From Amycolatopsis coloradensis (GTDB taxonomy: Bacteria > Actinomycetota > Actinomycetes > Mycobacteriales > Pseudonocardiaceae), in the NCBI RefSeq assembly GCF_001953865.1, contig NZ_MQUQ01000012.1, forward strand, positions 1 through 64,000: a stretch of DNA of 64,000 nt, given 5' to 3'. The notes beneath the pieces are model-generated. The model was not told where the DNA came from, ran no database searches, and saw only the letters and a program-made list of their open reading frames with translations. This document shows, in pieces, positions 42,717-52,268 of this stretch; the stretch's first letter is position 1, and the number at the start of each line of letters is the position of its first letter. The position numbers were made by a program, and so were the translations under genes.

Positions 42717-44393
42717 CTACGGGGTCTTGCGGCCTGGTGAGGTGGTCGGCCGGTTGCGGCGGACCGAGTGCACCACGAACAGCGTGACGAGCAGCGCCAC
42801 CAGGCCCCCGCCGGTTCCGGCGAGCGCGACGATCATCGGGGCGGGATCGCGGTCGTTCGCGGGCGGCAGATCCGTGGGCAGCTGAACCGGCTTGGCCTTG
42901 TCCGCTTCCGACGGCACGATCGCCGTCAGCGCCGCGATCGGGTCGATGACCCCGAAGCCGACGAAGTTGTCCCGCCCGCCCGGCGCCGCGGGGTGCTGCG
43001 CCGTCGCCTTGATCCGGTTCATCACCTCACGCGCGCTCAGACCGCTGAACTTCGCGCGCACGAGTGCGGCCACGCCGGCGACGTACGGTGCGGCGAAGCT
43101 GGTCCCCTGGATGGCGCCGGGTTCCCCGTTGCCCTCGATGGTCAGGTTGGCCAGGCTGCTCGACCCTTCCGCCGGGTCCAGCGAAATGATCTTGGTGCCG
43201 GGTGCGGCGACGCTGACCCACGGTCCGTTGACACTGAATTGCGCGACACCACCGGTGTCGTCGATCGCCGCGACCGACAGTACGTCGTCGGCGAACCACG
43301 GCGGCGTGACGATCGTCTTGGGGGACTTGGGGTCCGGCTGGTCGTTCTGCGGGCATTTGTCGCCGACGTTGCCCGCCGCCGCGACGACCACCACGTCGCT
43401 CTCGACGGCGTAGTGCACGGCCGCCTGGAGTACCTGCTCATTGGGAGCGATGCTCCCGCTGGCCGGGCGACAGTTGTCGACCGACATGTTGATCACCTTG
43501 GCCCCGCGATCGACAGCCCTGACCACGGCCTGCGCGAGCGTTGTCAGCGTGCCCGCGGTCTTGCCCTGCTCCTGCTGTCGCCCGCCTTTGTCCTGGCCTG
43601 GTGCGGTTCCGTCCGCCGCGCCGCCGACAGCGCCGTTCCCCTGTGAGGACGGCGGAAGCTGCGAACCCGGATTGTTCGACGAAGCAGGCGGAGCGGCACT
43701 CGACGAGGCCGGCGGTTCCGCCTTCTTCTCCACCTCTTCATAGTTCTGGCTCGACTGACGGATCGACAGGATCGTGGCGTCCGGCGCGACCCCTCGGAAC
43801 CCGATACTCGCGTCGGGCGGATTCGCCGCGATGATCCCCGCCACCTCGGTGCCGTGGCCGTCGCAGTCTTCGAGTCCAGGGGCCTTGCCGCCGTTGGGAG
43901 TCGCGACGTAGTCGCCACCCGATTCGACACGGCCACCGAAGTACGGGTGCGCGGTGACGCCGGTGTCGATCACGGCGACCTTGACGCCCCCGCCGATCGA
44001 CTTGGTGGCGCCGCGCATCAGCTGGTGCACCTTTTCGATCTGCAGGTACTCCTGGCCCCACGGCCGGTTCTTGATGTCGACCTGGTCGCCGCCGAGCTTG
44101 CTGCGCTGCACGCACTGCGTCTTCTGTTCGTAGGTCTTGTCCGGCTTGCCCGGGTCGTTCGGCTTCTTGTTCGTGTCCACCGGAGGCGGGGTCGCGTAGT
44201 AGCCACCGGCGTCCGCCGGGACGCTGCTCTGCTGCGCCCACGCGGGAAGTGCCACCGACGCGGGTGAGAGAACACCGATACCGGCCGCCAGCAGTACCGT
44301 TCCGGTACGTCCGGCGAGGCCGAGGTGGCGGACGCGCGTCCCCCTGGACTTCCGCGCTGCGGCCATCAGAGCATCATCCGATCGGGTCGTCAC
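42717..44393 (-). CDS. mycP: mycosin, T7SS subtilisin-like protease
   Basis: 558 residues. Start taken at GTG 44393, overlapping the eccD stop (GTGA); ATG 44366 is an alternative. Signal peptide to about residue 54 (ALPAWA-QQ). Catalytic triad D143 (VAVIDTGVT), H180 (DCDGHGTEVAG), S432 (GTSFAAPYVAG), oxyanion N342. A disordered Pro/Ser/Gly/Gln-rich loop (about 222-282) is inserted between His and Ser, as in other mycosins. C-terminal transmembrane helix (about 525-548) and basic tail. Membrane-anchored protease needed for ESX complex stability and function. Confidence 0.95.
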   Translation of the reverse strand: MTTRSDDALMAAARKSRGTRVRHLGLAGRTGTVLLAAGIGVLSPASVALPAWAQQSSVPADAGGYYATPPPVDTNKKPNDPGKPDKTYEQKTQCVQRSKLGGDQVDIKNRPWGQEYLQIEKVHQLMRGATKSIGGGVKVAVIDTGVTAHPYFGGRVESGGDYVATPNGGKAPGLEDCDGHGTEVAGIIAANPPDASIGFRGVAPDATILSIRQSSQNYEEVEKKAEPPASSSAAPPASSNNPGSQLPPSSQGNGAVGGAADGTAPGQDKGGRQQEQGKTAGTLTTLAQAVVRAVDRGAKVINMSVDNCRPASGSIAPNEQVLQAAVHYAVESDVVVVAAAGNVGDKCPQNDQPDPKSPKTIVTPPWFADDVLSVAAIDDTGGVAQFSVNGPWVSVAAPGTKIISLDPAEGSSSLANLTIEGNGEPGAIQGTSFAAPYVAGVAALVRAKFSGLSAREVMNRIKATAQHPAAPGGRDNFVGFGVIDPIAALTAIVPSEADKAKPVQLPTDLPPANDRDPAPMIVALAGTGGGLVALLVTLFVVHSVRRNRPTTSPGRKTP

Positions 44394-45784
44394 TTGAAGT
44401 TGAGGTGGCGCAGCGTCGTGTAGAGATCCATGACACCGAGCGCCAGCGGGAGCACCGTCGCGATGAAGACGGCCTCGAAGATCTCCACGGTCCGCCGCAG
44501 CGGCGGCGAGAAGCGCTGGTTCGGGAAGATCACGCCGACCACGAGCGCACCGGCGCCGATCAGCAGCAGCGCGCCGAACACGAACAGGACGCGGTTCAGC
44601 GGGCTCGCCGACCACATCCAGCCGAGCAAGATGCCCGCGCCCGACACCATTCCGGTGGTCAGCAGCGCGATGGCCTGCGCGCCGTTCGCGTACGCCCGCG
44701 CCCGGAGGAGCAAGACCAGCGTGGCGACCACGCCGAGGATCGGGCCGAAGATCGACGGCGACGTCGAGGCGATGATCGCGAACAGCGCCGTGGCCGCGCC
44801 GCAACCGGTCAGCAGGCCCGTCATGTACTCGTGGGCGACCGCGGTGCGGCGCTCGATGGCGCGGTAGTCCGGGAAGCCCGAGTCTTCCTTGAGTTCTTCG
44901 GCACTGCCGGGAACGTGCGGCGTCGGGAGGGCCGCGAGCTTGATCGTCGCGCGCGGCAGGATCGAGATGCAGGCCAGCGAGAACGCGACTGCGCCGGCGG
45001 CGACACCGGCGATCGGGGTGTCGATGAGCGTCGCGGCCAGGAACGTCAGCGCCGAGATCGTCGCCGTCGTCGCGGCCGCGATGAAGGTGGTGATCCCGTG
45101 CCCGATGACGAGGATGCAGACCGCCGCCACGATGATCACGAGGGCGCTCGCGAGCAGCAGGTTCGCCCACAGGGACAGCCCCGGCACGATGTAGAACCCG
45201 CTGACGAAGGCCAGCGAGAGACCACCCGTCGCGGCGATCAGGACGCCGGTCGCCTCGGCCTTGTAGGCCTTGGCCAGCGTCGCGCCGATCGCGACGCACG
45301 CGATCGCGCCGACACCGCCGGCGATCGCGGCGGCGAGTGCGTTGCCGCCGTAGAACGAACCGCTGGTGAAGAGTGCGAGGGCCGCGAAGAACAGCGCCAG
45401 GCCGCCCGCGATGTGCCCGAAGCGACGTGCCGTCTCCTTCGTCCACGGACGGAAGCTGTCCGGGGACGATTCGGCGATCGCGTCGACGACGTCGTCGTAC
45501 AGCGGCGGAGGCGGGTTCTCGTTGCGTTTGCGCAGCTGCAGGAGTTCGCCGTCCACGACACCGAGGGACGCGAGAGTCCGGCTCGGGTCGAGAGGCGCGT
45601 CGCCCAGCTTCGCCAATGCCCAGCCGCCGTGGCGGGCGCCGCCGTCCGGCGTCGCCTCCTTCGCCATTTCCAACAGCATGGGCAGCAGGTCCGCCACCGC
45701 GACGTCAGCCGGCAAAGCCACGTCGATCCGGGTGCGTGGCGCGACCACCGTCACCCTGCTGAATACCGTCGTGCCCGTTGCCAC
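44390..45784 (-). CDS. eccD: T7SS membrane component EccD
   Basis: 464 residues. Residues 1-88 form the cytoplasmic ubiquitin-like domain (FSRVTVVAPRTRIDVALPAD, LGVVDGELLQLRKRNE), followed by about eleven transmembrane helices. EccD dimers line the ESX pore. Coupled to mycP by GTGA overlap. Divergent from eccC, 460 bases apart. Confidence 0.94.
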   Translation of the reverse strand: MATGTTVFSRVTVVAPRTRIDVALPADVAVADLLPMLLEMAKEATPDGGARHGGWALAKLGDAPLDPSRTLASLGVVDGELLQLRKRNENPPPPLYDDVVDAIAESSPDSFRPWTKETARRFGHIAGGLALFFAALALFTSGSFYGGNALAAAIAGGVGAIACVAIGATLAKAYKAEATGVLIAATGGLSLAFVSGFYIVPGLSLWANLLLASALVIIVAAVCILVIGHGITTFIAAATTATISALTFLAATLIDTPIAGVAAGAVAFSLACISILPRATIKLAALPTPHVPGSAEELKEDSGFPDYRAIERRTAVAHEYMTGLLTGCGAATALFAIIASTSPSIFGPILGVVATLVLLLRARAYANGAQAIALLTTGMVSGAGILLGWMWSASPLNRVLFVFGALLLIGAGALVVGVIFPNQRFSPPLRRTVEIFEAVFIATVLPLALGVMDLYTTLRHLNFK

Positions 45785-46244
45785 TGCCTTCCCCCTGCCC
45801 TGAAAGTCTGGTCCCCGGGGAACCTATACCGAACCCGGGCGCCCACATCATCGACTGTCGGAAAAAGACCGGCAAAAGTAGGCACGCGCCCTCCCGGCCT
45901 CTCTCACTGCGACCGAGCGCGGCGACTTTAGCGGGCAAACTGTGACGCTTAGCGGCCCTAAGCATTCGGGAGGTCCCCTGATCGCCGGATCGCACTTTGC
46001 CCGCGAAAGTCGACGGCCGCCGGATCGCACTTTGCCCGCTAAAGTCGCCGCGCTCGGCCGGAGGCCTGCGGGTTCGTTGGGAGTTGTCGGTCCGGAGCCT
46101 TACACTCCCGGCATGCGTGCGGCCCCGGTCGGGCCGTTCTCGGCGTTGTCCGGATTTCACCGGCCACGTTCGATAGGTTGTCTCGCGCACCCGTACGCGC
46201 ACCAACGGTGGCCGCCATCGTCGAGTTTGAAGAGGGGTCCTTCG
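45785..46244. other. eccD-eccC divergent region with repeats and promoter
   Basis: 460 bases without a gene. Three good repeat copies plus one degenerate occupy 45913-46057. TTGGGA (46077-46082), 18 bases, TACACT (46101-46106) is a fair sigma-A promoter for eccC with a leader of about 135 bases; AAGAGGGG (46230-46237) is the eccC ribosome binding site. The eccD promoter is not identified. Confidence 0.45.
45913..46057. repeat. dispersed repeats with 27-base inverted match
   Basis: CCGAGCGCGGCGACTTTAGC then GGGCAAA (45913-45939) is matched perfectly in inverse orientation at 46031-46057, enclosing another copy at 45985-46012 and a CTTAGCGGCCCTAAG palindrome (45947-45961). The identity extends beyond the usual repeat boundary into GCGCGGCG/CGCCGCGC flanks, so this pair may be one longer element. 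Confidence 0.85.
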
Positions 46245-49200
46245 ATGAGCACGCTGCAGTTCAAGAAGTCACCGCGCCTGGCGGCACCGCGCCCGCCGGG
46301 CGGCGAGGTGCATCTCGAACCGCCGCCTGAGGTGCCGCGCACCATCCCGGGCAACATCGTCATGAAGCTGCTTCCCGCGGTGATGATCGTCGCGTCCCTC
46401 GGCATGATGGTCTTCATGTTCACCACGGGTGGACGCAATCCCATGATGATGATGATGGGCGGCATGATGGTGCTCAGCACCGTCGGCATGATGGCCGGCG
46501 GCGCGGGCAAGGGTGGCGGCGCCAAAAAGGCCGAGATGGACGAGGACCGCAAGGACTACCTGCGCTACCTCGGCCAGATGCGTGACAGGGCCCGCGAGGC
46601 CATGGTCGACCAGCGCGCCGCGCTCGAGTGGGTCCACCCCGACCCGCAGACGCTGTGGTCGCTGGCCGCGAGCCGCCGCATGTGGGAACGCCGCCAGAAC
46701 GACCAGGACTTCCTCCATCTCCGCGTCGGCCGCAGCTCGCACCGGCTCGCGACGCGGCTCGTGCCGCCGCAGACCGGTCCGGTCGATGAACTGGAGCCGA
46801 TCGCGACGCTGGCCCTGCGCCGGTTCGTGCGCGCGCACTCCATCGTCCCGGACCTGCCGACCCAGATCACCCTCCGCGGGTTCGCCGCGGTCAGCATGCA
46901 GGGCGACCGCGGTCTGACCCGCGGCCTCACCCGGGCGATGCTGGCCCAGCTGGTCACCTTCCACAGCCCCGACGACGTCCTCATCGCGGTCGCGACGGCT
47001 GGCCGCGCCAAGGAGGAGTGGGAATGGGCGAAGTGGCTGCCGCACGCCCAGCACCCGGCGCTCGCCGACGGTATCGGCCAGCTGCGGATGATGGCGGGCT
47101 CTCTCGCGCAGATCGAGCAGTGGCTCGACGAAGAACTCCGTGACCGCCAGCGGTTCTCCCGCAACGCGACGCCCGCCCCGGACCAGCCGCACGTCGTCAT
47201 CATCGTCGACGACGCCGAGGTCACCCGCGAGGAGCAGATCATCCTCGAAGAGGGACTGGTCGGCGTCACCCTGATCGACCTTTCCGACTCCATCGGCAAC
47301 CTCGCGGCCCGTCGCGGTCTGCGGCTGGTCGTCGAGGAAGACCGCCTCGGCGCGCGCAGCGCCGGCGGCGTCGAGTGGTTCGGCCGCCCGGACACGCTCA
47401 GCGTGGTCGAGGCCGAAGCGCTGGCTCGGCTCCTCGCCCCGTACCGCGTCGGCACCGCCGCGCAGGACGCCGCCGAGGAAGAGCCGCTGCTGTCCAACCC
47501 CGGTCTGCTCGAACTGCTGGGCATCCCCGGCGACCCGATGACCTTCGACGTCCAGCAGGCCTGGCGGCCGCGCCCGGTGCGGGACCGTTACCGCGTCCCG
47601 TTCGGTGTCGGTGAGTACGGCCAGCCGGTCGAGCTGGACATCAAGGAAGCCGCGATGGAGGGCATGGGCCCGCACGGCCTGTGCATCGGGGCGACCGGTT
47701 CCGGTAAGTCCGAGTTCCTCCGCACCCTGGTGCTGGGCATGCTCGCCACGCACTCGTCGAGCACGCTCAACTTCGTCCTCGTCGACTTCAAGGGTGGTGC
47801 GACGTTCCTCGGTCTGGACGCCGCGCCGCACGTTTCCGCGGTCATCACCAACCTCGCGGACGAAGTCACGCTGGTCGACCGTATGAAGGACGCGCTGGCG
47901 GGCGAGATGAACCGGCGCCAGGAAGCGCTGAAGAACGGCGGTAACTTCAAGAACGTCTGGGAGTACGAGAAAGCGCGCGAGAACGGCGCCGACCTCGACC
48001 CACTGCCCGCGCTCTTCATCGTCTGTGACGAGTTCTCCGAGCTGCTGGCCGCGAAGCCGGACTTCATCGACCTGTTCGTCGCCATCGGACGGCTGGGCCG
48101 GTCGCTGCAGATGCACATGCTCCTCGCGTCGCAGCGGCTGGAAGAGGGCAAGCTGCGCGGTCTCGATTCGCACCTTTCCTACCGCATCGGCCTGAAGACC
48201 TTCTCCGCCGCGGAATCCCGTGCCGCGATCGGCGTGCCCGACGCGTTCGAGCTGCCGTCCGTGCCCGGTGGCGGTTACCTGAAGTACGACACTTCGACGC
48301 TGGTCCGCTTCAAGGCCTCGTACGTCTCGGGCCCGTACCGGCCCGCGGGCATCAAGGCGGCGGGCCCGGTCGCGACCGTGGTCCGCGCGGACAAGCGCCC
48401 GCAGTTGTTCGTCCCGGACTTCGTCGAACTGCCGAAGGAGCCGGAGCCGGAACAGATCGAGGCCGCGCCGGTCGAACAGGCCAAGCCGGAGGAGGCCGTC
48501 GAGCCCAGTGAGCTCGACGTGATCGTGTCCCGGCTGATCGGACAGGGACCGCCGGCGCACGAAGTGTGGCTGCCGCCGCTGAAGGAACCGAACTCGCTCG
48601 ACACGCTGCTGCCGAACCTGAACCCCACCGACGACCGCGGTCTGTCCCCGGTCGGGTTCTTCGGCAACGGTCGGTTGCAGGTGCCGATGGGTATCGTCGA
48701 CCGCCCGTACGAGCAGCGTCGTGACCTGCTGTGGGCCGACTTCTCCGGTGCCGCCGGGCACGGTGTGATCGTCGGCGGGCCGCAGTCGGGCAAGTCCACC
48801 ATGCTCCGGACGCTGATCATGTCCATGTCGCTGACCCACACCCCCGAGGAAGCGCAGTTCTACGCGCTCGACCTCGGTGGCGGTACGTTGGCCGGTCTCC
48901 AGGGCCTGCCGCACGTCGGTGGTGTCGCCGTCGCCCGGCGCGAGCCGGACAAGGCCCGCCGGATCGTGGCCGAGCTGACCACCCTGCTCACCGACAGGGA
49001 AGGCCGGTTCGGTGCCATGGGCATCGACTCGATGAACGAGTTCCGCAACCGCAAGCGGCGCGGCGAGATCAAGCCAGAGGAAGACGCCTTCGGTGACGCC
49101 TTCCTCGTCGTCGACAACTGGAAAGCACTGCGGGACGACTTCGACGAGCTCGAGGTCTCGATCACCAAGCTCGCCACCCAGGGTCTTTCCTACGGTGTGC

Positions 49201-50252
49201 ACGTCATCATCGCGGCGAACCGGTGGGCGGACATCCGCCCGGCGATCAAGGACATGATCGGTACCCGGTTCGAGCTCCGTCTCGGTGACCCGAGCGAGTC
49301 CGACATCGACCGCCGGGTCGCGGTGAACGTCCCGGCAGGCCGCCCCGGCCGCGGTCTGACCAGGGACAAGCTGCACCTGCTGACCGGTCTTCCGCGCATC
49401 GACGGATCGAGCAACCCCGACGACGTCGCCGCCGGTGTCGCCGACGCGGTGGCGAAGATCAAGGGCGCGTGGCGCGGCCGCCCGGCGCCGCAGGTCCGCC
49501 TGCTGCCCGAGATGGTCACCTACGACGAGGTGCTCGGCATCGACACCAAGCGCAACACGAAGCTGGTGCCGATCGGTGTCAACGAGGAAGACCTCCAGCC
49601 GATCTACCTTGACTTCGCGGCCGACTCGCACTTCTACGCCTTCGCGGACGGGGAGTCGGGCAAGACGAACCTGCTGCGGCAAATCACCCGGGGCATCACC
49701 GAGCGGTACACGACGCAGGAAGCGGTCATCATCCTCGTCGACTACCGGCGCACGATGCTCGGTTTCGTCGGCGGCGACCAGCTGCTCGGCTACGCGGTGT
49801 CCGCCGCGCAGCTGGACAGCATGGTCAAGGACGTCCACGGGTCGATGAGCCGACGGCTCCCCGGTCCGGACGTGACGCAGGAGCAGCTGAAGACCCGGTC
49901 CTGGTGGACCGGTCCGGAGCTGTTCATCATCGTCGACGACTACGACCTGGTCGCCACGCAGACGAGCAACCCGCTCAAGCCGCTCGCCGAGTTCCTCGCG
50001 CAGGCGAAGGACGTCGGTCTGCACATCATCGTGGTGCGCCGCAGTGGTGGCGCGAGCCGGGCGATGTTCGACCCGATCCTCGGCAAGCTCAGGGAGATCG
50101 CGGCGCCCGGTATGGTCATGAACGGCTCGCGGGACGAGGGCAACCTCGTCGCCAACGTGAAGCCGAGCCAGATGCCGCCGGGCCGAGGCAACCTCGTCAC
50201 CCGGAAGCACGGCAAGCAGCTCATGCAGGTCTCGTGGATCCAGCCGGACTGA
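46245..50252 (+). CDS. eccC: T7SS ATPase EccC
   Basis: 1335 residues from ATG 46245 (MSTLQFKKSPRLAAPRPPGG). Two transmembrane helices near 40-85 (VMIVASLGMMVFMFTTGG; Met/Gly-rich), the stalk DUF, then three FtsK/SpoIIIE ATPase domains: Walker A GATGSGKS at 482-489 (Walker B DE at 595-596), GGPQSGKS at 844-851 and ADGESGKT at 1134-1141. All three lysines are present. A single fused EccC (ESX-4 style) rather than split EccCa/Cb. Drives substrate export and recognises the WXG100 C-terminal signal. Followed 69 bases later by the Hsp70-like gene. Confidence 0.97.
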   Translation: MSTLQFKKSPRLAAPRPPGGEVHLEPPPEVPRTIPGNIVMKLLPAVMIVASLGMMVFMFTTGGRNPMMMMMGGMMVLSTVGMMAGGAGKGGGAKKAEMDEDRKDYLRYLGQMRDRAREAMVDQRAALEWVHPDPQTLWSLAASRRMWERRQNDQDFLHLRVGRSSHRLATRLVPPQTGPVDELEPIATLALRRFVRAHSIVPDLPTQITLRGFAAVSMQGDRGLTRGLTRAMLAQLVTFHSPDDVLIAVATAGRAKEEWEWAKWLPHAQHPALADGIGQLRMMAGSLAQIEQWLDEELRDRQRFSRNATPAPDQPHVVIIVDDAEVTREEQIILEEGLVGVTLIDLSDSIGNLAARRGLRLVVEEDRLGARSAGGVEWFGRPDTLSVVEAEALARLLAPYRVGTAAQDAAEEEPLLSNPGLLELLGIPGDPMTFDVQQAWRPRPVRDRYRVPFGVGEYGQPVELDIKEAAMEGMGPHGLCIGATGSGKSEFLRTLVLGMLATHSSSTLNFVLVDFKGGATFLGLDAAPHVSAVITNLADEVTLVDRMKDALAGEMNRRQEALKNGGNFKNVWEYEKARENGADLDPLPALFIVCDEFSELLAAKPDFIDLFVAIGRLGRSLQMHMLLASQRLEEGKLRGLDSHLSYRIGLKTFSAAESRAAIGVPDAFELPSVPGGGYLKYDTSTLVRFKASYVSGPYRPAGIKAAGPVATVVRADKRPQLFVPDFVELPKEPEPEQIEAAPVEQAKPEEAVEPSELDVIVSRLIGQGPPAHEVWLPPLKEPNSLDTLLPNLNPTDDRGLSPVGFFGNGRLQVPMGIVDRPYEQRRDLLWADFSGAAGHGVIVGGPQSGKSTMLRTLIMSMSLTHTPEEAQFYALDLGGGTLAGLQGLPHVGGVAVARREPDKARRIVAELTTLLTDREGRFGAMGIDSMNEFRNRKRRGEIKPEEDAFGDAFLVVDNWKALRDDFDELEVSITKLATQGLSYGVHVIIAANRWADIRPAIKDMIGTRFELRLGDPSESDIDRRVAVNVPAGRPGRGLTRDKLHLLTGLPRIDGSSNPDDVAAGVADAVAKIKGAWRGRPAPQVRLLPEMVTYDEVLGIDTKRNTKLVPIGVNEEDLQPIYLDFAADSHFYAFADGESGKTNLLRQITRGITERYTTQEAVIILVDYRRTMLGFVGGDQLLGYAVSAAQLDSMVKDVHGSMSRRLPGPDVTQEQLKTRSWWTGPELFIIVDDYDLVATQTSNPLKPLAEFLAQAKDVGLHIIVVRRSGGASRAMFDPILGKLREIAAPGMVMNGSRDEGNLVANVKPSQMPPGRGNLVTRKHGKQLMQVSWIQPD

Positions 50253-50321
50253 CCTCCCGCTGAAACCAGGTGAGGTCCCGGCTGGGCGAGGGGTGACGAC
50301 GACGAACTGCGGGAGTGGCTT

Positions 50322-52256
50322 GTGACTGTGCGGGTAGCGGTGGACTTCGGGACATCGAGCACCTGCGTAGTCGCTTCGATCAACGGCCGTGAACCGCAGG
50401 TCGTCGTGGTGGACGGGCAGCCACTGATGTCGTCGGCGGTGTACGCCGCGCCGGACGGGACGCTGTTCGTCGGCCAGGAGGCGGAACGGCAGGCGGCGGT
50501 GGATCCGTCGCGGTACGAGCCGAACCCGAAGCGCCGGATCGACGAAGGCGACCTGCTGCTGGGTGACAACGTCCTCCGCGTGACCGACGTCGTCCACGCC
50601 GTGCTGAAGCGCGCGGTGACCGAGGCCCGCCGGCTCGCCGGTGACGCCGAGGTCGAGCTGCTCGTCCTGACCCATCCCGCCGATTGGGGCGCGACCCGGA
50701 CCCGCCTGCTCCGGCAGGCGGCGGGCGGTCTCGCGCGCCAGGTCGCCCTCGTGCCGGAGCCGGTGGCGGCGGCGGTCTATCACGCCGCGACGTTCGCCCC
50801 GGCCGAGCTCAATTCCGAGCGCACCGTCGAATTCAGCGGCAGACCGGGCGACGCTCTCGCGGTGCTGGACCTCGGCGGCGGCACCGTCGACGTCTCCGTG
50901 GTCCAGCGGATGCCCGGCAGCCCGGCGGATCGCAGTTTGCCCGCTAAACGCGCCGGGTTCCAGGTGCTGGCCACCCGGGGGGATCCGAGCTTCGGGGGCG
51001 CGGACGTCGATCAGGCGCTCCTGGAGCACGTGGGTTCGCTGGTGTCGTCCGTCGATCCGCCGGAATGGCGGAAGCTGGTCGAGGGCCGCGAACTCACGGA
51101 CAGACGTCGCCGCCGTGTCCTGCGGCAGGACGTCCGCGGCGCGAAGGAGACGCTGTCCCGGCACGCGTACACCGACGTCCCGATGCCGCCGCCGTTCGCC
51201 GACGCCCACGTGACCCGGGAGGACCTCGAGCGGCTCATCACGGGGCCGCTCGGGCGCGCCGTCGAGCTGACCGTGGCCGCGATCGGCGATTCCGGGCTGC
51301 GGCCGAAGCAGCTGACGGCGATCTTCCTCGTGGGCGGGTCGAGCCGGATCCCGATGGTGTCGCGGCTCGTGCACGAGCGCACCGGTGTCGTGCCCACGAC
51401 CTTGGACCAGCCGGAGACCGTGGTCGCCCGCGGCGCCCTGCGCGCGGTACTGATCGACCCGGACCGCACGGGCTCGCTGGCGGGCTCCGCGGTCTCCCGC
51501 GTCGGTGCCCCCGCCCCCGCCGAGCGGCGCCCCCAGTTCCCCCACCAGCCCGCTCCGCCCCCTCCCACCCCGCCGCAGAGCGCGTTTAGCCCGCTAAACG
51601 CGACGCGGCAGGGGCCGCCGTCGCCGCCGAGGGGACAGCAGGGGATCGCCACACCGCCGCCGTGGCGGCCGGGTGAGCCCTCCCGGGACACCAAACCCGC
51701 GGAGCGAGGCGGCAAGGGCAAGAAGACGCCCTGGATCATCGCCGCGGCCGTCGTGGTCGTGGCGGCCGTCGTCGGTGGCGTCCTCTTCGCGGTCAACAGC
51801 GGGGAGGACGTGCCGGAGGGCCGGACGCTCGCCCAGTACGACTACCGCTTCATCGCGCCGGTGGACTGGACGCAGACCGACGACCGCGTCGCCAACCGTC
51901 AGGTGGTGATCCATCCGAATGACTCCCTCACCGGGGACGACCTGGTGGTCGCCCAGGAGTACGTGATGGACTACGACGCGACGGCCGACAGACAGAAACT
52001 CGTAGAGGAACTCGGCCGCGAGGCGGAGGCCAAGCCGGCGAAATACAGCGGCTTCAACGGTTCCGCGAACTACGCCGGTAAAACCGTCATCTATTACCGC
52101 GAGACCAAGCCGAGCGCGCGCGTCGACTGGTATGTCGTCGCACAAGGAAAGATCCGCGTCCACATCGGTTGCCAGTACGGCACCGGCTCACCGCTCGAGC
52201 AGCGGGTGAGCGCGGCCTGCGAACAGGTCGTCAAAACGATGGCGGTCGTCAACTGA
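50322..52256 (+). CDS. Hsp70-like T7SS-associated protein (Rv3446c type)
   Basis: 644 residues from GTG 50322. Residues 1-380 are an Hsp70/actin-type nucleotide-binding domain: DFGTSST (9-14), LDLGGGTVDVS (182-192), FLVGGSSRIPMV (335-346). There is no Hsp70 substrate-binding domain; instead a Pro-rich linker, a transmembrane helix (470-491) and an extracytoplasmic C-terminal domain of about 150 residues like that of the Rv3446c family of ESX-4 loci. Two dispersed repeats are in frame: one in a hairpin of the ATPase domain (about 202-211), one in the linker (about 420-428). A regulatory or assembly role at the ESX membrane is inferred. Confidence 0.85.
   Translation: MTVRVAVDFGTSSTCVVASINGREPQVVVVDGQPLMSSAVYAAPDGTLFVGQEAERQAAVDPSRYEPNPKRRIDEGDLLLGDNVLRVTDVVHAVLKRAVTEARRLAGDAEVELLVLTHPADWGATRTRLLRQAAGGLARQVALVPEPVAAAVYHAATFAPAELNSERTVEFSGRPGDALAVLDLGGGTVDVSVVQRMPGSPADRSLPAKRAGFQVLATRGDPSFGGADVDQALLEHVGSLVSSVDPPEWRKLVEGRELTDRRRRRVLRQDVRGAKETLSRHAYTDVPMPPPFADAHVTREDLERLITGPLGRAVELTVAAIGDSGLRPKQLTAIFLVGGSSRIPMVSRLVHERTGVVPTTLDQPETVVARGALRAVLIDPDRTGSLAGSAVSRVGAPAPAERRPQFPHQPAPPPPTPPQSAFSPLNATRQGPPSPPRGQQGIATPPPWRPGEPSRDTKPAERGGKGKKTPWIIAAAVVVVAAVVGGVLFAVNSGEDVPEGRTLAQYDYRFIAPVDWTQTDDRVANRQVVIHPNDSLTGDDLVVAQEYVMDYDATADRQKLVEELGREAEAKPAKYSGFNGSANYAGKTVIYYRETKPSARVDWYVVAQGKIRVHIGCQYGTGSPLEQRVSAACEQVVKTMAVVN
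50926..50953. repeat. dispersed repeat inside the Hsp70-like ATPase domain
   Basis: CGGATCGCAGTTTGCCCGCT then AAACGCGC. Read as D-R-S-L-P-A-K-R-A between two strands of the nucleotide-binding domain (VSVVQR and FQVLATRGD), where Hsp70s have a short turn. Confidence 0.88.
51580..51606. repeat. perfect palindrome copy inside the Hsp70-like linker
   Basis: GCGTTTAGCCCGCTAAACGC is identical to the copy at 6844-6863. Read as A-F-S-P-L-N-A in a Pro-rich linker. Confidence 0.92.
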
Positions 52257-52268
52257 AGGGGGAGGCGG

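Noticed and set aside
44394..45446. Upstream extension of mycP to a 909-residue protein
   Set aside because: The extra N-terminal part is the wrong frame of eccD; the signal peptide and GTGA overlap place the start at 44393.
46269..51545. 1758-codon open frame on the minus strand opposite eccC
   Set aside because: Mirror-frame opening caused by GC-rich third positions. Composition is Arg/Gly/Leu/Val-rich with no domains, while the + strand holds the intact EccC and Hsp70-like proteins.
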